Below are positions 27,039 to 35,918 of a stretch of 64,000 nucleotides of DNA, one piece after another (positions within the stretch are counted from its first letter, which is position 1; every line of letters starts with the position of its first letter). Under the pieces are notes generated by a model. The model ran no database searches. It saw only the letters and a list, made by a program, of their open reading frames with translations, and was not told the DNA's origin. The stretch lies in NCBI GenBank assembly GCA_022799355.1, contig JAAWOG010000008.1:27708-91707 (forward strand), read 5' to 3'. The translations under genes were made by a program, and so were the position numbers. This stretch comes from Lachnospiraceae bacterium (GTDB lineage Bacteria > Bacillota > Clostridia > Lachnospirales > Lachnospiraceae).

Positions 27039-28406
27039 ATGGATCATCAGAAATTTTCAGAAATCACCCCGGAACTGATTCGCCTTGCAACGCTGAGTGA
27101 AGACGCGGATATCATCGATACCGCCCTCTTTACCCAATATGATGTCAAGCGGGGGCTTCGCGACTTAAACGGCAAGGGCGTCCTCGCAGGCCTGACCACC
27201 ATCTCCGATGTCAGAGCCACCGAAATGATCAACGGCGAGTCCCATCCTGCCCACGGCCGCCTGTTCTACAGAGGCTATGATGTAAAAGATCTGGTACACG
27301 GCTTCACTTCCGAAAACCGTTTCGGCTTTGAGGAGGTGACTTACCTTCTGCTCTTTAATAAGCTGCCGAACGAACAGGAACTCAAAACATTTCAGGAACT
27401 GCTCTCAGGCTACAGGAGCCTTCCCACCAGCTTTGTGCGGGATATTATTATGAAAGCCCCCAGCAAGGATATGATGAATACGCTGGCAAGGAGCGTCCTG
27501 ACCATGTATTCCTACGATGACCGCGCCGATGATACATCGCTGCCCAACGTACTGCGGCAGTGCCTGCAGCTCATCAGCATTTTCCCGCTGCTTACGATCT
27601 ACGGCTATCAGGCTTACAGCCATTATCATGACGGCAACAGCCTCTATATCCATCAGCCCCAGCCTCATCTTTCCGCGGCGGAAAATATTTTACATATCCT
27701 GCGGCCTGACAGCCAGTATACCCAGCTCGAAGCAAGGATTCTGGATGTGGCTCTGGTACTGCATATGGAACACGGCGGCGGTAACAACTCCTCCTTCACT
27801 ACCCATGTGGTGACTTCTTCCTTAGCGGACACCTACTCTGTGATTGCGGCAGCCATCGGTTCCTTAAAAGGTCCCCGTCACGGCGGCGCCAATATCAAAG
27901 TGGTCCGGATGTTTGATGAGATGATGTCCCTTTTAAAAGACTGGGAAGACGAAGAAGAAGTGGCGGCTTACCTGAAAAAACTGCTGCATAAAGAAGCCTT
28001 CGACCACGCGGGACTGATTTACGGTGTGGGACATGCCGTCTACTCAAAATCCGATCCGAGGGCCGTTATTTTCAAGAATTTCGTAGAAAAACTTTCTGTG
28101 GAAAAGGGACTTGAGAAAGAATTTAATCTGTACTCTCTCGTGGAAAAACTTGCGCCCCAGGTCATCGCAGAGGAGCGCCAGATCTACAAGGGCGTCAGCG
28201 TCAACGTAGACTTCTACTCCGGCTTCGTGTATAAAATGCTTGGCCTTCCCCAGGAGCTGTTCACCCCTATCTTCGCGATCGCACGTATCGTCGGATGGAG
28301 CGCTCACCGTATGGAAGAGCTGGCAAACAACGGGAAAATCATCCGTCCGGCTTATAAACCCATCGGATATGATAAAAAATACGCGGAAATGGAAGGCAGA
28401 AAATAA
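27039..28406 (+). CDS. Citrate synthase
   Basis: 455 residues from the ATG at 27039, preceded by AAAGGAG. Signature stretches are MEHGGGNNSSFTTHVVTSS, IGSLKGPRHGGAN (catalytic His) and GVGHAVYSKSDPR (second catalytic His); the catalytic Asp region is near the C-terminus. It condenses oxaloacetate and acetyl-CoA to citrate. 2-Methylcitrate synthases look alike, so the substrate is not proven. It stands alone with its own promoter and terminator; in anaerobes it feeds glutamate synthesis. It is longer than the E. coli enzyme. Confidence 0.95.
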   Translation: MDHQKFSEITPELIRLATLSEDADIIDTALFTQYDVKRGLRDLNGKGVLAGLTTISDVRATEMINGESHPAHGRLFYRGYDVKDLVHGFTSENRFGFEEVTYLLLFNKLPNEQELKTFQELLSGYRSLPTSFVRDIIMKAPSKDMMNTLARSVLTMYSYDDRADDTSLPNVLRQCLQLISIFPLLTIYGYQAYSHYHDGNSLYIHQPQPHLSAAENILHILRPDSQYTQLEARILDVALVLHMEHGGGNNSSFTTHVVTSSLADTYSVIAAAIGSLKGPRHGGANIKVVRMFDEMMSLLKDWEDEEEVAAYLKKLLHKEAFDHAGLIYGVGHAVYSKSDPRAVIFKNFVEKLSVEKGLEKEFNLYSLVEKLAPQVIAEERQIYKGVSVNVDFYSGFVYKMLGLPQELFTPIFAIARIVGWSAHRMEELANNGKIIRPAYKPIGYDKKYAEMEGRK

Positions 28407-28416
28407 AGATATGGAT

Positions 28417-28456
28417 CACAAATTCCCCGGACGCTCCTGCTTCCGGGGGATTTGTG
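28417..28456 (+). terminator. Hairpin after citrate synthase
   Basis: 15-bp stem CACAAATTCCCCGGA / TCCGGGGGATTTGTG with one mismatch. No immediate T-run on the plus strand, so termination is likely but not certain. Confidence 0.65.
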
Positions 28457-28473
28457 ACAGCCGCCGTTTCTTT

Positions 28474-29718
28474 TTATTCCGCCGTCAGGCACTTTTCATA
28501 AAACATCTTCAGCTCTTTATAGTGAAAACTTTTTCTTGCTTCCGCCATCTTCTCTCCGATTTCATCCGCCAGCTTTTCAAAATATTCCGCCGCTTCCAGG
28601 CAGCCGAGGCTTCTCCCTTCCTCCCCCGAAGCGCCTCCGCACTCTTCTTTCCTCTCCTGGCTCTCCGCTGCCGCACTTTCCTCCCCGAGGCTTATCTTTA
28701 CCCTTTCAATCCCCTGCTTTTGAAGCAGTCTGAAATAAAAATGCCAGCATAAAAACCAGTGCATCGCATCCAGCGGCGTTGCCCTTTTCTCTCTCCAGTT
28801 TCTCTCATCGTCCTGCGCCACCCGAATCTCCTCATCCAACCGGGACAGATCCTTAGCCAGCACATGAAAAAGTGCATCATAGGTTATGATCTCTCCCTCT
28901 ATGGGATGTGCATAGAACTCCCGCCATGTCTCAAATATTTTATGGAACATTTCACATTTTCCGTAGTTGAGGCAGTACGCCAGCGCCTCCTGCACCAGCG
29001 ACTCTTCGTTCGCTTGTTCGCACATATTATAACACCAGCGGTACTTTTTCGGTATCTCTCTCCTGCTCACGCTGTAAATCAGCTCGCATACCATATCATA
29101 ATCATCCAGATACACATAGTATTTCAACATAGGCCTCACATAAAAGCAGACATAACACCAGCTTCCGTAATCCGCAGATTCCAGTTTCTTTTTTATTGTC
29201 CCGGCAAACTCCTGATCCCGCTGAAGCAGCGCCACCTTCATCAGCAGCCCATAACTTCCCCTGTTCCAGTCCGTGCCGTATTTTTCATCACTCTCCAAAA
29301 AGATCCCGAGCATCTGCTCTATCTTTTCATCGTTGATCTGAGGATAATTCATATAAAATGCCAATATCCTGACGGCGGTATCCACATAAAACTCCCTGCC
29401 GAAGCGGGTGGTCTCCTCCGCCAGATGCTCCCTGTGTGCCTGGTGAAACATCTCCGAAAGCTGAAAGGCATACCGGATATCAGAGATACCGTCCCGCGTG
29501 ACATACCAGAAGGTTTTTGCCATCACATAAAAATATGCCCTCCAGTCTCTGACTTCCTTCGCCCGCGCAAGAATCCGTTTTAAAAGAGGCACCAATGTCA
29601 ACACATTGTCATCCCAGCTTGAATAATCTCCCGTCGTCAAATCGTTTGCCCTGCGGACCATCCCCCAGAGTTTATCATCCTCCACATATTTTTTATCATC
29701 AAAACTCTCCAGAATCAT
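28474..29718 (-). CDS. Helical-repeat protein paired with an Hsp90-like protein
   Basis: 414 residues, all predicted helical, rich in aromatic and charged residues (RDWRAYFYVMAKTFWYVTRD, YVRPMLKYYVYLDDYDMVCE). The pattern suggests degenerate TPR-like repeats; a low-complexity Glu/Ser/Gly linker is near residue 345-365. No catalytic motif or family recognised. Its ATG overlaps the Hsp90-like stop by 4 bases, so the two are made together. TPR proteins are well-known Hsp90 co-chaperones in eukaryotes, so a partner role is a reasonable inference. Confidence 0.8.
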   Translation of the reverse strand: MILESFDDKKYVEDDKLWGMVRRANDLTTGDYSSWDDNVLTLVPLLKRILARAKEVRDWRAYFYVMAKTFWYVTRDGISDIRYAFQLSEMFHQAHREHLAEETTRFGREFYVDTAVRILAFYMNYPQINDEKIEQMLGIFLESDEKYGTDWNRGSYGLLMKVALLQRDQEFAGTIKKKLESADYGSWCYVCFYVRPMLKYYVYLDDYDMVCELIYSVSRREIPKKYRWCYNMCEQANEESLVQEALAYCLNYGKCEMFHKIFETWREFYAHPIEGEIITYDALFHVLAKDLSRLDEEIRVAQDDERNWREKRATPLDAMHWFLCWHFYFRLLQKQGIERVKISLGEESAAAESQERKEECGGASGEEGRSLGCLEAAEYFEKLADEIGEKMAEARKSFHYKELKMFYEKCLTAE

Positions 29719-31526
29719 ATCTCTTCCCCCAGTCCATACTCTACAAGGCGGATCAGCCCCCTGTTTAAAATATCCATCTCCTTCTCCCCCAGCGTATAAT
29801 GCCCGGCAAGCATCGCATGAACATACAAAACCTCTATCATCGTCCGCCTGATTCCTTCCTCCTGTGCCTGCGCAAGACGCCTGAGCAGCGGATTTTTTCC
29901 GTTCAGATACAGTTTTGTGCCATAGCTGTCATCAGCCTGCGCAAAATGCCCCGGATCAAATTCCTCCAAAAAAGCGGAAAAACTGCTCTCCGTCACAAAA
30001 CCGCCCAACATATCATCGACTCCCGGCACATAAAAAGCGGGGGACCTGGGCGGATCAAACTGTTTTAAAACGGCGCTGCAGCCCATGGGCTTTAACACGG
30101 AAGCCGCCGTATCCATCAGCCCTCTCAGTTCCTCCCTGACTTCTTCATCCGGCTCCTCCAAAAGTTCTCCGTAGCACGCCTCATCAAACAACAGCAGCCC
30201 GGTATCAGGATGATAACGCTTTAAAAGCTGCAAAAGCTTCGCGTCATAGATATATCCGGCATTGACCAAAATCCCCGTATTGCCGCCAATCAGGGCATAT
30301 GCCCTCCGGTAATCGTCCACATCCACACAATAATATACCAGCGACCTTTTTGCCGCCTCCAGAATCTGGAACCCGGTCAGCCTCCCTTTATTCGATGAAA
30401 AGGTGAGAAACTGGAAAAACAGTTTGTAAATCTTCTCATTCTCCACGGCAAGGGATTTGATTGCCACATTATGTACCGAAGAAAGCCTTTTCAGCATATC
30501 GACATCATACAGAGAAAGCGCCACAAAATACTCAAAAATACTTTTCTCGATATCTCCTCTCGCCTGTGAAAGCCTGAAATCCGACACAAAACCTTCCCGC
30601 GACGCCATCGGCGTCAGATTCTCCGCAGCCAGAATGCACCTCGTAAAAAATGCCCATTTCGGAACCAGATCTTTTCCGTCCTCCGTGATCAGCATATCCT
30701 TCAAAAAGATTTTATGCTGCCCGGCTGACGCCGCGCTCCTCTCCCTCCCGGAAATAAAAGCATATCCCGTCAGTCCATCTCCCTTAACCGGCACCACGCC
30801 AAAAAATGTTTCATCAAATATCAGTTCTCCGAACCGCAGAATTTCCTCATTGCTGCAAAAAGACTGCCGCCATGGGATAAAGGCGTCATTGATGCGCCGC
30901 TCGCCCCCATCTCCCGCAAAGTCCACCGGAATCTGCAGCAAAAAGCCATACTCCTTCAGCAGCTGGATCACTTCCTCCTCATGGTATCTTACCGCCGTCC
31001 TTCCCTTTAGGGAGAGAATCACCTCCGTCCCTACGGGCAGCTCCTGCTCTTCCTTACTCACCTGATAAGTGCCGTCGCTCCTTCCAAGCCAAGCGTAACC
31101 TGTCTCTTCCTTTATGGACCGGCTTCTCACTACGATCTCATCCGACACAAGAAAGCAGGACAACAGCCCGATCCCAAACTGACCGATAAAGTTGCCTCTC
31201 ACCACATCGCCCCGTTTGGATGATTGTCCGATCACGGACAAAAATGTATGGATCTCTTCCTTTGTCAGCCCGATTCCGTTATCCGTAAAAGTGAGCCGCG
31301 CGCTGTTCTTTTTCTCCCTGTGGTATGTGATCCTGATCTGTGCCTCTTTAAAATCCGGCTCCGCCGCCCTTCTGGCTTCTATGGCGTCCACCGCATTCTG
31401 CAAAAGTTCCCGCAGAAATACATCGGAGCTGGAATAAAGATTTTCGCTGAGCAGACGGATAATCCCCCGCAGATCTACCTGAAAGCTGTAATCTTCCGTT
31501 TTTTTCGTATTTTTTTTGTTTTCCAT
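29715..31526 (-). CDS. Hsp90 (HtpG)-like GHKL ATPase, divergent short form
   Basis: 603 residues from the ATG at 31526 (GGGGAG 8 bases upstream). The N-terminal GHKL ATPase domain is clear: LRELLQNAVDAIEARR (N box), LTFTDNGIGLTKEEI (G1), VRGNFIGQFGIGLLSCFLVS (lid and G2) and GTEVILSL. The Arg-containing middle region NLTPMASREGFVSD is also recognisable. The C-terminal dimerisation part is short and diverged, and overall length is below the usual 620-640. It belongs to a side branch of HtpG and forms an overlapping pair with the helical-repeat protein. Client or function unknown. Confidence 0.88.
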   Translation of the reverse strand: MENKKNTKKTEDYSFQVDLRGIIRLLSENLYSSSDVFLRELLQNAVDAIEARRAAEPDFKEAQIRITYHREKKNSARLTFTDNGIGLTKEEIHTFLSVIGQSSKRGDVVRGNFIGQFGIGLLSCFLVSDEIVVRSRSIKEETGYAWLGRSDGTYQVSKEEQELPVGTEVILSLKGRTAVRYHEEEVIQLLKEYGFLLQIPVDFAGDGGERRINDAFIPWRQSFCSNEEILRFGELIFDETFFGVVPVKGDGLTGYAFISGRERSAASAGQHKIFLKDMLITEDGKDLVPKWAFFTRCILAAENLTPMASREGFVSDFRLSQARGDIEKSIFEYFVALSLYDVDMLKRLSSVHNVAIKSLAVENEKIYKLFFQFLTFSSNKGRLTGFQILEAAKRSLVYYCVDVDDYRRAYALIGGNTGILVNAGYIYDAKLLQLLKRYHPDTGLLLFDEACYGELLEEPDEEVREELRGLMDTAASVLKPMGCSAVLKQFDPPRSPAFYVPGVDDMLGGFVTESSFSAFLEEFDPGHFAQADDSYGTKLYLNGKNPLLRRLAQAQEEGIRRTMIEVLYVHAMLAGHYTLGEKEMDILNRGLIRLVEYGLGEEI

Positions 31527-31600
31527 ATGCATTACTCCCCGCCATTTCACTGCTTTTCTCTCAGTATAACACACAAATTACGGGGATTCTACCAAAAGTA

Positions 31601-31642
31601 AAACCTGTAAGATCCGGTATGGTTTCCGGACCTTACAGGTTT
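31601..31642 (-). terminator. Terminator of the spoVAF-like gene
   Basis: 17-bp stem, AAACCTGTAAG-TCCGG against CCGGA-CTTACAGGTTT with one mismatch, followed by TTTTACTTTT on the minus strand. Confidence 0.85.
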
Positions 31643-31680
31643 TGTATGAATCATTGCAATGATAGTATAATCCTGCTGCC

Positions 31681-33138
31681 TTACTTCCCTGCCGCCTCCT
31701 GTCTCACCCGGATAAAGCGCTTCCACAACGTACCGATACCGCCCGGCCCGAAGGGATTGATATAGCTTCTTCCTGTGATCGTTTTGTTTGCCGCAATTGA
31801 AATAATAAAGAACAGAACGCCCGCAGCATAGCCGAAAACGCCGGCAATCCCGGTCAGGATCAGGGTGATGATCCGCATAAATTTCAGCGCATAGCCCAAT
31901 TCATAGTTGGACTGTGTATAGTTGGCGATTGCCACGAACGCCATGTACAGCATAATTTCACTATTGAACCATCCGGACTTAACCGCAAATTCCCCCAGCA
32001 CAATACCTGCCGTTACACTTAAGGGTGTACTTAACATATTCGGCGTATTTACCGCCGCCAGCTTCAGCCCATCCAGTGACAGCTCCAATATCAGAAACTG
32101 AAAGATCACCGGTACATTCACATCATCGGCGATGGCAATAAACGAAAGCCACTCCGGCAGCCACTCCGGGTACATCGTAAGGAGTAGAAAGGTAGGCGTC
32201 AGCAGATAGGTGATCACGCCGATAATAGTCCTCGAAAACCGCAGGTAAGTCCCCGTAATCGGCGGAAAATAATAATCGTCCGCCTCCTCCGTCATGTCAA
32301 AAATGGAGACGGGAAGGATCATCGCCGAAGGAGAATTATCTACAAAGATAATAATATTACCTTCCAGTATATGAGCCGCCGCCGTGTCCGGGCGCTCCGT
32401 ATATTTGAACTTCGGAAACGGATTAAACCATTTTCCCTGGTACAAACACTCCGCCAGGCTTTCCTGATTCATCGTCAGAGCGTCGATATGAATATTCTGA
32501 ATCCTGTTCTTTACCTGGCAGAGCAGCTTACGATCCACTCTGTCATCCATATAACAGACCGCAATATCCGTCTTAGAGCTCTCCCCCGCCCTCATCATCT
32601 CCATCCGCAGTTTCGGGCTCCTGATACGCCTGCGTACAAGCGCCGTATTAAAGACGATGGTCTCCACAAAACCATCCTTTGATCCCCGTAGCGCCTTCTC
32701 CTTCTCCGGCTCGGAAACACCTCTTGCCGGATAGGTCCTGCTGTCGATCAGAAGGCATTTATCAAACCCTTCCAGCATCAGAATCGTCTGCCCCGACATC
32801 AGCGCCGTTATAATTTCATCCCAGGTCTTTCCCAGATCCGCCTCAATCGTGGGCAGAAATTCTTTTGACATCCCATGGGCATCCGCCGGAATATCCTCCG
32901 GTTTCAACCCGATAAAATACTGCAGCAGTTTCTGCATCAACTCATCCTTGCAGAATCCGTCCACAAAAAACAGACAGGCATCCCTTCCGCCTATCCGTAT
33001 CACCCTGTAAACAATATCATAACTGATATCCGGCGCCAGAATCTCCTTCATCACTGCCAGATTTTCCTTAAAATCCGCAGTCATTTCCTTTCCTGTCTGC
33101 TTCGTCGGATATAATATTTCCTGATCTTTTTCGTTCAT
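31681..33138 (-). CDS. spoVAF: Spore germination protein of the SpoVAF/GerA family
   Basis: 485 residues. A soluble N-terminal GerA domain (to about 280) is followed by four to five membrane helices. Family stretches include FVDGFCKDELMQKLLQYF, VETIVFNTALVRRRIRSPKL (SKDGFVET region) and VNTPNMLSTPLSVTAGIVLG. It ends with NPFGPGGIGTLWKRF. SpoVAF is a GerAA-like subunit in the spore inner membrane acting in germination and dipicolinate release. Supports a spore-forming host. No other spoVA gene is next to it. Confidence 0.92.
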   Translation of the reverse strand: MNEKDQEILYPTKQTGKEMTADFKENLAVMKEILAPDISYDIVYRVIRIGGRDACLFFVDGFCKDELMQKLLQYFIGLKPEDIPADAHGMSKEFLPTIEADLGKTWDEIITALMSGQTILMLEGFDKCLLIDSRTYPARGVSEPEKEKALRGSKDGFVETIVFNTALVRRRIRSPKLRMEMMRAGESSKTDIAVCYMDDRVDRKLLCQVKNRIQNIHIDALTMNQESLAECLYQGKWFNPFPKFKYTERPDTAAAHILEGNIIIFVDNSPSAMILPVSIFDMTEEADDYYFPPITGTYLRFSRTIIGVITYLLTPTFLLLTMYPEWLPEWLSFIAIADDVNVPVIFQFLILELSLDGLKLAAVNTPNMLSTPLSVTAGIVLGEFAVKSGWFNSEIMLYMAFVAIANYTQSNYELGYALKFMRIITLILTGIAGVFGYAAGVLFFIISIAANKTITGRSYINPFGPGGIGTLWKRFIRVRQEAAGK

Positions 33139-33238
33139 ACTCCGCTCCTGTCAGAAAACGGCATATCTGCCGCTTTTTTCTATCCTTAGTATGAACCGCC
33201 GATCAGGAAATTATACGGCCATTTTTATTTACCGCACC

Positions 33239-33679
33239 TTATATTCCGGTACTGCCAAATCCCCCTCTGTCTTCGCCCTCCATATGCTCCACTTCCTCAA
33301 ACACGATCTGAGGCTGGTTCTCCATAATACGGAACTGCGCGATCCTGTCGTTTACATGGATCTCGGTATCTCTCACCGCATATACGGGCATTCTCCAGAT
33401 ATCGTTCTCCCCGCAATAACAGCAGTCGATCACGCCATAGCTGTTCGCCTGTAAAATGCCGAAATTCCGAAACGTAGAACTTCTCGGCACAACATGCGCC
33501 TCATACCCCTCCGGAATCTTCACCGAAATCCCAAAACTGATCAGCCGGTATTCCCCGGCTTTCAACGAAACATCCTCCGCTGCCCTTAAATCGATCCAGT
33601 CGCTCTTTCCGTCAATATATCGCAGCTTTTCAATCTCTTTCACATGATATTTTATCTGTAAAGTCTCCTGTCTCTTCAT
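33239..33679 (-). CDS. dut: dUTP diphosphatase
   Basis: 146 residues from the ATG at 33679 (AGGAGC upstream). Trimeric dUTPase motifs in order: WIDLRAAEDVSL, VVPRSSTFRNFGI, NSYGVIDCCYCGENDIW (motif 3 region with catalytic Asp), NDRIAQFRI and the C-terminal P-loop-like RGGFGSTG. It hydrolyses dUTP to dUMP, keeping uracil out of DNA. The CCYC insertion in motif 3 is unusual. The start overlaps the nrdG stop by 4 bases. Confidence 0.95.
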   Translation of the reverse strand: MKRQETLQIKYHVKEIEKLRYIDGKSDWIDLRAAEDVSLKAGEYRLISFGISVKIPEGYEAHVVPRSSTFRNFGILQANSYGVIDCCYCGENDIWRMPVYAVRDTEIHVNDRIAQFRIMENQPQIVFEEVEHMEGEDRGGFGSTGI

Positions 33680-34179
33680 AACCGCTCCTGTCTTTCCTGT
33701 AAAACCACCTGCCCGCACAGCAGGCTCCTCCTTACGTCAATCACTCTCTGATTAGCGCTTCCCCGCCAGTGCAGAAGATTATCTTTTTTCTCCTGTTCAA
33801 ACCTGCCGTCCACCAGAATATCTATGTACCGCAGCACCTCAAGGTTTTGTATATCCTCCCAGACCTCCCCCGTATACAGCCAGATCGTTTTCTCCGGGAA
33901 GCGCGCTTTCAGCTCCTTCATATAAGAAGTCACTTCCTGCAGATTTTCCGGAAAAAGCGGATCACCGCCGGAGAATGTAATCCCCGAAATATAAGGCGCT
34001 CCCAGTTGCTGCTCTATCTCCCGTTTCGCCTCCTCATCAAAGATCAGCCCGTCATCCGGATTCCACGTAATCGGATTCTGACACCCCGGACAATGATGTC
34101 TGCAGCCCGAAAGCCACAACACCACCCGCAGTCCGTCACCGTTTTTCATATCGTCCTTTGTAATATCATGGTATCGCAT
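33676..34179 (-). CDS. nrdG: Anaerobic ribonucleotide reductase activating protein
   Basis: 167 residues. Radical SAM protein with the CxxxCxxC cluster motif in SGCRHHCPGCQNP, followed by GITFSGGDPLFPENL. It generates the glycyl radical on class III ribonucleotide reductase NrdD. nrdD is usually adjacent but is absent from the window; instead the gene is coupled to dut, which also serves dNTP supply. Confidence 0.95.
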   Translation of the reverse strand: MRYHDITKDDMKNGDGLRVVLWLSGCRHHCPGCQNPITWNPDDGLIFDEEAKREIEQQLGAPYISGITFSGGDPLFPENLQEVTSYMKELKARFPEKTIWLYTGEVWEDIQNLEVLRYIDILVDGRFEQEKKDNLLHWRGSANQRVIDVRRSLLCGQVVLQERQERL

Positions 34180-34192
34180 ATCCTGCCTCTTG

Positions 34193-34861
34193 CTAATCCT
34201 GCGCCAGCTTCCGTATCAGTTCCGGCGTAAATTCCCGCAGTTCCCGGATCACAACTTTAGCCCGCTCCAGATTCTGGTTTCCCGAATCCGGATTGTCAAG
34301 CCCCACACATACCATTCCTGCCGAAGTTGCCGCAATACTGCCGTTTTCGGAATCTTCCAGCACAATGCACTCTCCAGGCGCCGTGCCCAGCCTTCTCGCC
34401 GTATCCAGATAAATATCCGGCGCCGGCTTGGAATGCGCCACATTTTCCCCGCTGTTGATCACATGAAAATACTGCCTCACACCGATGTAATCCATTGCCA
34501 GCTCTATAAAACTGACGGAAGAGGAGGAAGCGATTGCCAGTAAAAACCCTGCTTCGTGCAGATTCTTAAGCATTTCCTCCACCCCCGGCATTTTAGGAAA
34601 ACCTTCCTCGGCTATCAGACGTTTCTTGACAGCCATTGCTTCCTCTTTCAGCTTTTTATCTTCCCGGAAATCGGCGCCGTAATTTTTGAAGATCAGTTCC
34701 CGCAAAAACTCTTCCGTAGCGCCGATACAATCTTTGTACCCCTCATAATCGATCTCCACACCCCGATTATGAAAAACCTCTTTCCACATCCGAAAGTGCA
34801 GCGGCTCCGTATTGATCAAAACACCATCCATATCAAATAAAACTGCTTTGAACCGACTCAT
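34193..34861 (-). CDS. HAD-superfamily phosphatase, beta-phosphoglucomutase-like
   Basis: 222 residues. HAD motif I in FDMDGVLINTEPLHFRMW, motif II in AIASSSSVSF, Lys in SKPAPDIYL and motif III in CIVLEDSENG. A helical cap domain (about 20-85) places it in subfamily I with PGMB/YcjU-like enzymes. It dephosphorylates or isomerises a sugar phosphate; substrate not evident. Co-directional with nrdG (13 bases before it). Confidence 0.92.
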   Translation of the reverse strand: MSRFKAVLFDMDGVLINTEPLHFRMWKEVFHNRGVEIDYEGYKDCIGATEEFLRELIFKNYGADFREDKKLKEEAMAVKKRLIAEEGFPKMPGVEEMLKNLHEAGFLLAIASSSSVSFIELAMDYIGVRQYFHVINSGENVAHSKPAPDIYLDTARRLGTAPGECIVLEDSENGSIAATSAGMVCVGLDNPDSGNQNLERAKVVIRELREFTPELIRKLAQD

Positions 34862-34935
34862 ATTTTCTCCATTTCATACTCCGGCAGCCGCCGCCAAACA
34901 TACAGCCGCCATCCGTTGCAGGCGTCCATAAAAAA

Positions 34936-35727
34936 TTACGCTTCCACAATACTCTTCTTCGGACACTTCTCAATACAGGTACCGCAGCCGGTACATTTCT
35001 CCGGATCAATTCTTGCATTGAAATTCTCCACCGCAATCGCCTCGGAAGGACAGTTTCTCTTACAGAGCCCGCAGCCGATACAAGCCACATCACATGCTTT
35101 CATCGCAACCGGTCCCCTGTCTTTGGAACTGCACGCCACCTGATATGGGGCATCATAAGGAATCAGAGAAATCAGCTTCTTCGGGCACGCCTCCACGCAC
35201 TTCCCGCAGGCTTTGCACTTCTCCTTATCCACCACTGCCACCCCTTTTACCACATGGATCGCATCAAAAGGACATGCCTGCACACAACTGCCATATCCAA
35301 GACAGCCATAATTACAGGTTTTCGGTCCGCCGTTCGGCACGAAGGAAAGCATACGGCAGTCTTCGATACCGGTGTATTCATAATCCACCTTCGCCTTATC
35401 ACAGTCTCCCTGACACGCCACGAAAGCGACCATACGCCTGCTCTCACCGGCTTCCACTCCCATAATCTCAGATATCTTCTTCGCCACCGTTTCGCCGCCT
35501 ACCGGGCACTGATTAACCGCCGCTTCTCCCTTTGCGATCGCTGCCGCCAGCCCCGAGCATCCCGCATAGCCGCAGCCGCCGCAGTTATTACCGGGCAGTG
35601 CCTCCAATACCGCAACTTCTTTTTCGTCCACCTGCACTTTAAATTTAATCGCAGCAACTCCGAGAAACAGACCGATAAACAGTCCGACTCCCCCCACTAC
35701 AAGCATCGCAATGATAATACCTGACAT
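34936..35727 (-). CDS. rnfB: Rnf complex subunit B (iron-sulfur protein)
   Basis: 263 residues. N-terminal membrane helix, then the CGGCGYAGCSGLA cluster motif, CPVGG, and C-terminal ferredoxin-like CxxCxxCxxxC motifs including YGSCVQACPFDA, CKACGKCVEACPK, CIGCGLCKRNCP and CTGCGTCIEKCPK. RnfB is thought to be the ferredoxin entry point of the complex. It lies about 7.8 kb downstream of rnfA, with five unrelated genes between, and has its own promoter. In Clostridia rnfB normally ends the rnfCDGEAB operon. Confidence 0.96.
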   Translation of the reverse strand: MSGIIIAMLVVGGVGLFIGLFLGVAAIKFKVQVDEKEVAVLEALPGNNCGGCGYAGCSGLAAAIAKGEAAVNQCPVGGETVAKKISEIMGVEAGESRRMVAFVACQGDCDKAKVDYEYTGIEDCRMLSFVPNGGPKTCNYGCLGYGSCVQACPFDAIHVVKGVAVVDKEKCKACGKCVEACPKKLISLIPYDAPYQVACSSKDRGPVAMKACDVACIGCGLCKRNCPSEAIAVENFNARIDPEKCTGCGTCIEKCPKKSIVEA

Positions 35728-35839
35728 AGTCTCCTCATTTCTGTACTGTTTTATGTATTACAAAAGCCTGCGGATACAGTACGCACACAGACTCCTCCGC
35801 ATGAAAACCGAACGGAAACAACAATTTTCATCCACAGAT

Positions 35840-35867
35840 ATTTTATCACATATTTTGTGTTATGTAA
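35840..35867 (-). promoter_or_regulatory. Own promoter of rnfB
   Basis: Minus strand TTACAT (35862-35867), 16-bp spacer, TAAAAT (35840-35845). It gives an untranslated leader of about 105 bases before rnfB. Confidence 0.6.
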
Positions 35868-35918
35868 TCCCTTTTATTGAATGGAAGAAAAAAGATTTTC
35901 AGGGATTCCTTACGCATA

